Origin: Acidobacteriota bacterium
Lineage (GTDB): Bacteria > Acidobacteriota > Vicinamibacteria > Vicinamibacterales > CAVVIG01
Assembly (NCBI GenBank): GCA_016195265.1
Contig: JACPZW010000004.1
Location: 1-38,204 of the forward strand
Direction of reading: 5' to 3'
Length of the DNA: 38,204 nt
This document shows, piece after piece, positions 32,700 through 38,204 of this stretch (position 1 is the first letter of the stretch; each line of letters opens with the position of its first letter). The notes under the pieces are model-generated. The model ran no database searches. It had not been told where the DNA came from and saw nothing but the letters and a program-made list of their open reading frames with translations. The position numbers and the translations under genes are program-made.

Positions 32700-33797
32700 A
32701 TGTCGCCGCTCGCGCTCCGCCGCAAAATGGGACAGCTGCTGATTGCCGGGTTCACCGGCACGCAGATTCCCGTCGAGCTGAAGTCTCTGGCGAAGGAATT
32801 CGGACTCGGCGGCGTCATCCTCTTCGCCCGCAACATCGTCGAGCCGGAGCAGATCGCCGAGGTCAGCTTCGAGGCGGCGCGGCTCGTGCCGGACATGCCG
32901 GTCTGGGTGTCCGTCGATCAGGAGGGTGGGCGCGTGGCGCGGCTGAAAGCGCCGTTCACCGAATGGCCGCCGATGGCCACGCTCGGGCGCAGCGGTGACA
33001 CGCGGCTGACGGAGCGGTTCGCCCGCGCGCTGGCCGCCGAGCTCAAGGCCGTCGGCATCACGCTGGACTACACGCCGGTGCTCGACGTCTTCACGAATCC
33101 GAAAAACACGGTCATCGGCGACCGCGCGCTTGGGCAGAAGGCTGACGAAGTCGCACGTTTCGGCAGCGCCATCATCCGGACGCTGCAGCGCGAAGGGATT
33201 GCCGCGTGCGGCAAGCATTTCCCCGGGCACGGCGACACGGCCGCCGACTCGCATCACGAGCTGCCGCTCGTCGAGCACCCGCCCGAGCGGCTCCGCGAGG
33301 TCGAGTTCGTGCCGTTCACGGCGGCAATCGAGGCGGGCGTCGCGACGATCATGACGGCGCACGTCTTCGTCCCGTCGCTCGACGACAAGCATCCCGCCAC
33401 GCTGTCGAAGCACGTCGTGACCGATCTGCTCAGGACCGAACTGAAGTACGAGGGCGTGATCCTGAGCGACGACCTCGAGATGAAGGCCATCGCGGCCACG
33501 TACGCGGTGCCCTCGGCCGCTGTGCTGGCGATTGACGCGGGTTGCGACGGCGCGCTCATCTGCAGCGGCGATCACGAAACCCAATGGGCCGCGCTCGAGG
33601 CGCTCGTGCATGCGGTTGAGGACGGTACGCTCCGGCTCGCCAGGGTGGAGGACGCGCTCACGCGGCAGCGGCGGGCCAAGGAACGTTTCCTCGCGTCGCC
33701 GGTCGCCGCACACGCCCCCACGCGGCAGGCGCTTCGCGAGGCCCTCGGCCGCGACGATCATCGCGCCATCGCGGGCGAGATGGCGCGCTTTCTGTGA
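32700..33797 (+). CDS. nagZ: Beta-N-acetylhexosaminidase NagZ (GH3)
   Basis: Removes GlcNAc from GlcNAc-anhydroMurNAc peptides in peptidoglycan recycling. 365 residues with the GH3 motifs WVSVDQEGGRVARL, DYTPVLDV, the signature KHFPGHGDTAADSHHELP (about 170-187, holding the catalytic His-Asp dyad) and GVILSDDLEMKAIA with the nucleophile Asp (about 256). No signal peptide, so cytoplasmic as in E. coli. ATG 32700 matches the usual N-terminus LRRKMGQLLIAGF. ldcA overlaps its stop (TGATG), so NagZ and the tetrapeptide carboxypeptidase are coupled. Confidence 0.95.
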   Translation: MSPLALRRKMGQLLIAGFTGTQIPVELKSLAKEFGLGGVILFARNIVEPEQIAEVSFEAARLVPDMPVWVSVDQEGGRVARLKAPFTEWPPMATLGRSGDTRLTERFARALAAELKAVGITLDYTPVLDVFTNPKNTVIGDRALGQKADEVARFGSAIIRTLQREGIAACGKHFPGHGDTAADSHHELPLVEHPPERLREVEFVPFTAAIEAGVATIMTAHVFVPSLDDKHPATLSKHVVTDLLRTELKYEGVILSDDLEMKAIAATYAVPSAAVLAIDAGCDGALICSGDHETQWAALEALVHAVEDGTLRLARVEDALTRQRRAKERFLASPVAAHAPTRQALREALGRDDHRAIAGEMARFL

Positions 33798-34719
33798 TGC
33801 TGAAGCCGCGCGCCCTCGCGCCGGGCGACCGCCTCGCGGTCGTCTCGCCGGCCAGCCCGTTCACGCGTGAAGAATTCGATCTCGGGCTCGCCGAAATCCG
33901 AAAGCTCGGCTTCGTTCCCGTCTACGACGACTCCGTGTTCGCGCGCCAGGGCTACGTGTCGGGCGCTCCGCAGATTCGCGCGGCGGCGATCACGGCGGCC
34001 TGGCGGGATCCGTCGATCGCGGGATTGATCGGCGTGCGCGGGGGGTACGGCAGCGCGCAGGTGTTGCCCCTGCTCGACCGCGAGGACGCGCGGCGGGCGC
34101 GCAAGCCGTTCATCGGCTACAGCGATCTGACGGCGATGCTGACGTTTCTGACGCAGGCGTGCCGGGTCGTCGCGTTTCATGGACCGATGCTCGCCGGACG
34201 CTTGAGCCTCGGCGCCGGCGGGTACGACGCGGACTCGTTCTCGAAGGCGCTCTGCCGGCGCGAACCGATGGGGGAGCTTGCCCCCGCCGGTCTCGAGTCG
34301 CTCCGTCCCGGCGAAGGGGCCGGGCTTCTCCTTGGGGGCACGCTCACGCAGCTATTGGCGTCGCTCGGCACGCCCTTCGCGTTCGATCCGCCGTCCGGGT
34401 ACGTGTTGTTTCTCGATGAAGTGGGCGAGCGCCCGTATCGTCTGGACCGGATGGTCACGCAGCTCAAACAGACGGGATTGTTCGCGCGCGCATCGGCCGT
34501 CGTGATCGGGGAACTGCCGAAATGCGACGAGCCGGGCGGCCAGCCGGCCGCGCGGTCGGTCATGGCCGATCTATTCGCGGAGTTTCGCGGGCCCGTCCTG
34601 ATCGGCTTCCCGTCGGGGCACACGAACGGCGCCGCGATGACGTTGCCCTTCGGCGTCGCCGCGCGCGTCATCGGCGGACCGGCGCCGCGCCTCGTGATCG
34701 AAGAGAGCGCCACGGAGTA

Positions 34720-34720
<1 letters not shown>
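33797..34720 (+). CDS. ldcA: LD-carboxypeptidase, S66 family (LdcA-like)
   Basis: Trims the terminal D-Ala from recycled murein tetrapeptides. 307 residues: N-terminal LAPGDRLAVVSPASPF, the nucleophile motif GVRGGYGSAQVLPLLD with Ser86, FIGYSDLTAMLTFL, FHGPM, the catalytic Glu region LFLDEVGERPYRLDRM and the His region FPSGHTNGAAMTLPFG, so the Ser-Glu-His triad is complete. No signal peptide. ATG 33797 overlaps the nagZ stop; the stop overlaps mpl (TAATG). Context fits murein recycling well; S66 also includes microcin-immunity proteins, less likely here. Confidence 0.93.
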
Positions 34721-36122
<1,402 letters not shown>

Positions 36123-36126
<4 letters not shown>

Positions 36127-36821
36127 CGGCGCCTGGTCCGCACGTCCCTCGCATTGTCGCGGCGGGGGATGCCGCGCTCGTGGTGGAGTTCGACGAGCGC
36201 ATCGATCCCTCGGTCAACGCGCGCGCGATCGCGCTGGCCGAGGCGATTCAATCGGCCTCGCTCGACGGCGTCCGCGATGTCGTTCCCGCATATCGATCGG
36301 TCGCGGTGTACTTCGACCCGCTGCGTATTGACTTCGACGCGCTCGTGCAGCGCGTCGAGCAGGCGGCGCTGATGCCTCGGACAGCGCCCGCGGCCGCTCG
36401 CGCGCCGATTCGCGTGCCTGTCTGCTATGGCGGCGCGCTCGGTCCGGATCTCGCCAGCGTTGCGGCGTTCGCGCACGTCAGCGAGCAGGACGTCATTCGC
36501 ATCCACAGCGCCGGCACCTACCGCGTCTTCATGCTCGGGTTCGTTCCCGGATTTGCGTACATGGGCGTCGTCGATGCCAGCATCGCAATGCCGCGACACG
36601 CGACGCCGCGCGTCCGCGTCCCGGCCGGCTCCGTCGCGATCGCCGGCGTTCAAACCGGTATCTACCCGGCGGACACGCCGGGCGGCTGGCAACTGATCGG
36701 CCGGACGCCGGTGAAGCCTTTCGATCCGCGGCGCGCGGAGCCTTTTCTCATGCAGGCCGGCGATGCCGTGCAGTTCTACGCGATCGGCCGCGAGGAGTTC
36801 GATCAATGGCCATCCGCGTAG
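36123..36821 (+). CDS. pxpB: 5-oxoprolinase subunit PxpB (KipI family)
   Basis: Subunit of the ATP-dependent 5-oxoprolinase PxpABC, which opens pyroglutamate to glutamate. 232 residues: N-terminal IVAAGDAALVVEF, VPAYRSVAVYFDP, VPVCYGGALGPDL, then the hallmark VFMLGFVPGFAYMG, MPRHATPRVRVPAGSVAIAG, QTGIYPADTPGGWQLIGRTP. It matches the cyclophilin-like KipI subunit. GTG 36123 overlaps the mpl stop; it overlaps pxpC by 16 bases. PxpA, the third subunit, is not between or next to them in the window. Confidence 0.94.
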
Positions 36822-37738
36822 TCAAGCCCGGCATGCTGACGACGGTTCAGGACGCCGGGCGCTGGGGCTATCAGGCGCGGGGCGTGCCGGTGGCCGGGCC
36901 GATGGACCTCGTCTCGCATCGCGCGGCGAACGCGCTCGTGGGCAATGATCGCGCCGCGGCGACGCTCGAAGTCACGCTGCTCGGTCCCGAACTCGAGTTC
37001 GAGAGCGAGCGCGTCGTCGCCGTCACTGGCGCGGACTTCGATCTGGCCGTCGACGGCAAACCCGCGAGGATTAACGCGCCGTTCCTCGTCGCCTCGGGCT
37101 CGCATTTGCAGTTTCTCAAGAGGAAGAAGGGCACGCGCGCCTATCTGGCGGTCTCCGGCGGCGTCACTACGCCGATTGTGCTGGGCAGCCGCGCCACGCA
37201 CCTGGTGAGCGCCATGGGCGGGCACGAGGGGCGCGCGTTGCGCGCGGGAGACCGGCTGCCGCTCGGTCCGCCGCACGTCAATGCGAGCAGCGCGCACGCG
37301 ATGGACGCTCCGGTCGTGCCGCTCCCCGAAGGCACGGTGACGCTGCGCGTGCTGCGGGGGCCGCAGGCCGATTATTTCGCCGCGGATGCGCTCGACGTCC
37401 TGCAGTCCGCGCCGTACGTCGTCGGCGCGAATTCCGATCGCATGGGGTTTCGTCTCGCCGGGCCACGGCTGACGCATTCGCGCGGCGCCGACATCATTTC
37501 CGACGCGACGCCGCTCGGCGTGCTCCAGGTGCCGGCATCCGGACTGCCCATCCTGCTGATGGCCGATCGTCAGACGGCGGGCGGCTATCCGAAGATCGCG
37601 ACGGTCATCTCCGCGGACATGTCGGCGGCCGGGCAACTTGGACCGGGCGACACGATCGCGTTTGTCGCGTGCACCCCGCGAGAGGCGATGGCGGCGCTCA
37701 TCGCGCAGGAGCGGGCGCTGATGGCGATCGACGCATGA
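36806..37738 (+). CDS. pxpC: 5-oxoprolinase subunit PxpC (KipA / biotin-dependent carboxyltransferase-like)
   Basis: Second half of the PxpB-PxpC unit. 310 residues with family motifs MLTTVQDAGRWGYQARGVPV and AGPMDLVSHRAANALVGND, FDLAVDGKPA, RAYLAVSGGV, VLGSRATHL, LRVLRGPQADYF, NSDRMGFRLAGP and the end AGGYPKIATVISAD. ATG 36806 lies inside pxpB. Older annotations call it urea amidolyase or allophanate-hydrolase-like because of shared folds; the short stand-alone form next to PxpB supports 5-oxoprolinase. It overlaps murB by four bases (ATGA). Confidence 0.93.
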   Translation: MAIRVVKPGMLTTVQDAGRWGYQARGVPVAGPMDLVSHRAANALVGNDRAAATLEVTLLGPELEFESERVVAVTGADFDLAVDGKPARINAPFLVASGSHLQFLKRKKGTRAYLAVSGGVTTPIVLGSRATHLVSAMGGHEGRALRAGDRLPLGPPHVNASSAHAMDAPVVPLPEGTVTLRVLRGPQADYFAADALDVLQSAPYVVGANSDRMGFRLAGPRLTHSRGADIISDATPLGVLQVPASGLPILLMADRQTAGGYPKIATVISADMSAAGQLGPGDTIAFVACTPREAMAALIAQERALMAIDA

Positions 37739-38204
37739 CCATCGCCGCCGCGTTTCGCGATCGGCTGGGCCCGGATCGACTTCAGTCCGGCGTGCCCCTC
37801 GCGCCCCTGACGACCTTCCGCGTCGGCGGGCCGGCGGAGTGGTTCATCGAAACCCGGAACAGCGACGAGGTCGTGACCGCGCTTCGTCTGGCGCACGAGC
37901 TCGGCGTGCCCGTGACGCTGCTCGGCGGCGGCTCCAACGTGCTCGTCGCCGACGCCGGTGTGCGGGGCCTCGTCATTCGCCCGCGCGGCGGGCGCGTGCA
38001 GCGTGAGGGCGACAGCCGCGTGCGCGCCGACGCGGCGATCACCATAAACGGCCTGGTGCGTTGGACGGTGATACACGGCTGCGCCGGCCTCGAGGCCTGG
38101 GCCGGGACGCCAGGCACCCTAGGCGGCGCGATTTTCGGTAACGCGCATTTCGGTGGCCGGCTGATCGGCGAACTGGTCGTTGATGTGCGCCTCGCGTCGC
38201 GATC
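37735..38204 (+). CDS. murB: UDP-N-acetylenolpyruvoylglucosamine reductase MurB, N-terminal part, cut by window edge
   Basis: Reduces UDP-GlcNAc-enolpyruvate to UDP-MurNAc, using FAD. The 156 visible codons include APLTTFRVGGPAEWFIE, the FAD-binding LLGGGSNVLVADAG, and GLEAWAGTPGTLGGAIFGNA. The family is about 300 residues, so the C-terminal substrate domain lies beyond the right edge. ATG 37735 overlaps the pxpC stop. Its place after mpl is functionally sensible: MurB makes the UDP-MurNAc that Mpl loads with recycled tripeptide. Confidence 0.95.
   Translation, partial: MTIAAAFRDRLGPDRLQSGVPLAPLTTFRVGGPAEWFIETRNSDEVVTALRLAHELGVPVTLLGGGSNVLVADAGVRGLVIRPRGGRVQREGDSRVRADAAITINGLVRWTVIHGCAGLEAWAGTPGTLGGAIFGNAHFGGRLIGELVVDVRLASR

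Overview
The window is a GC-rich bacterial chromosome segment with about 40 tightly packed genes, many joined by ATGA, GTGA or TGATG overlaps. Gene content and order look like Acidobacteriota, possibly a Vicinamibacteria-like lineage. The grounds are a NtrY/NtrX-type pair, a lone formimidoyltransferase, a long TPR protein behind rnhB, a PolX with a PHP domain, and heptanucleotide arrays between genes. This placement is inference; no rRNA or tRNA gene is visible.

Layout. 1-2232 (minus): purC and a small Fis-type HTH protein, then groES-groEL behind a strong promoter with two CIRCE-type operators. 2306-7501 (plus): a flippase-like membrane protein, nrdR and a NtrY/NtrX-type pair. 7597-8493 (minus): glutamate formimidoyltransferase. 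8574-14350 (plus): TPR/membrane protein, RDD protein, pgpA, cinA, thpR, plsY, gpsA, a lipid-centred block. 14368-18575: ftsY, riboflavin genes ribD-ribE-ribBA, and an unknown small gene. 18663-23091: ffh followed by the classical rpsP-khpA-rimM-trmD-rplS-rnhB translation operon. 23100-27796: a TPR gene that appears split by a frameshift, a small membrane protein, thiE, a RodZ-like protein and an unknown helical protein.

27797-29586 is accessory DNA. Its centre is an integron-type gene cassette on the minus strand (28509-29109) coding for a CX5R tyrosine/dual-specificity phosphatase. It has a 72-base attC site with 18-bp arms and two extrahelical bases, and a matching core site just upstream of the gene. 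Next to it lies a heptamer-periodic satellite with four 62-bp units, a small ORF that may be a second cassette, and a decayed four-helix-bundle gene. Two AGAAG-type heptamer arrays in opposite orientation bracket the region. No integron integrase lies in the window.

29587-32650 (minus): a GHMP kinase, polX and a small protein whose C-terminus runs into a heptamer array. 32700-38204 (plus): nagZ, ldcA, mpl, pxpB, pxpC and the start of murB, a murein recycling and synthesis operon with two of three 5-oxoprolinase subunits inserted. The GHMP kinase and nagZ diverge from overlapping promoters.

Several palindromic intergenic elements sit at start or stop codons: pgpA/cinA, ribBA, ffh/rpsP and rimM.
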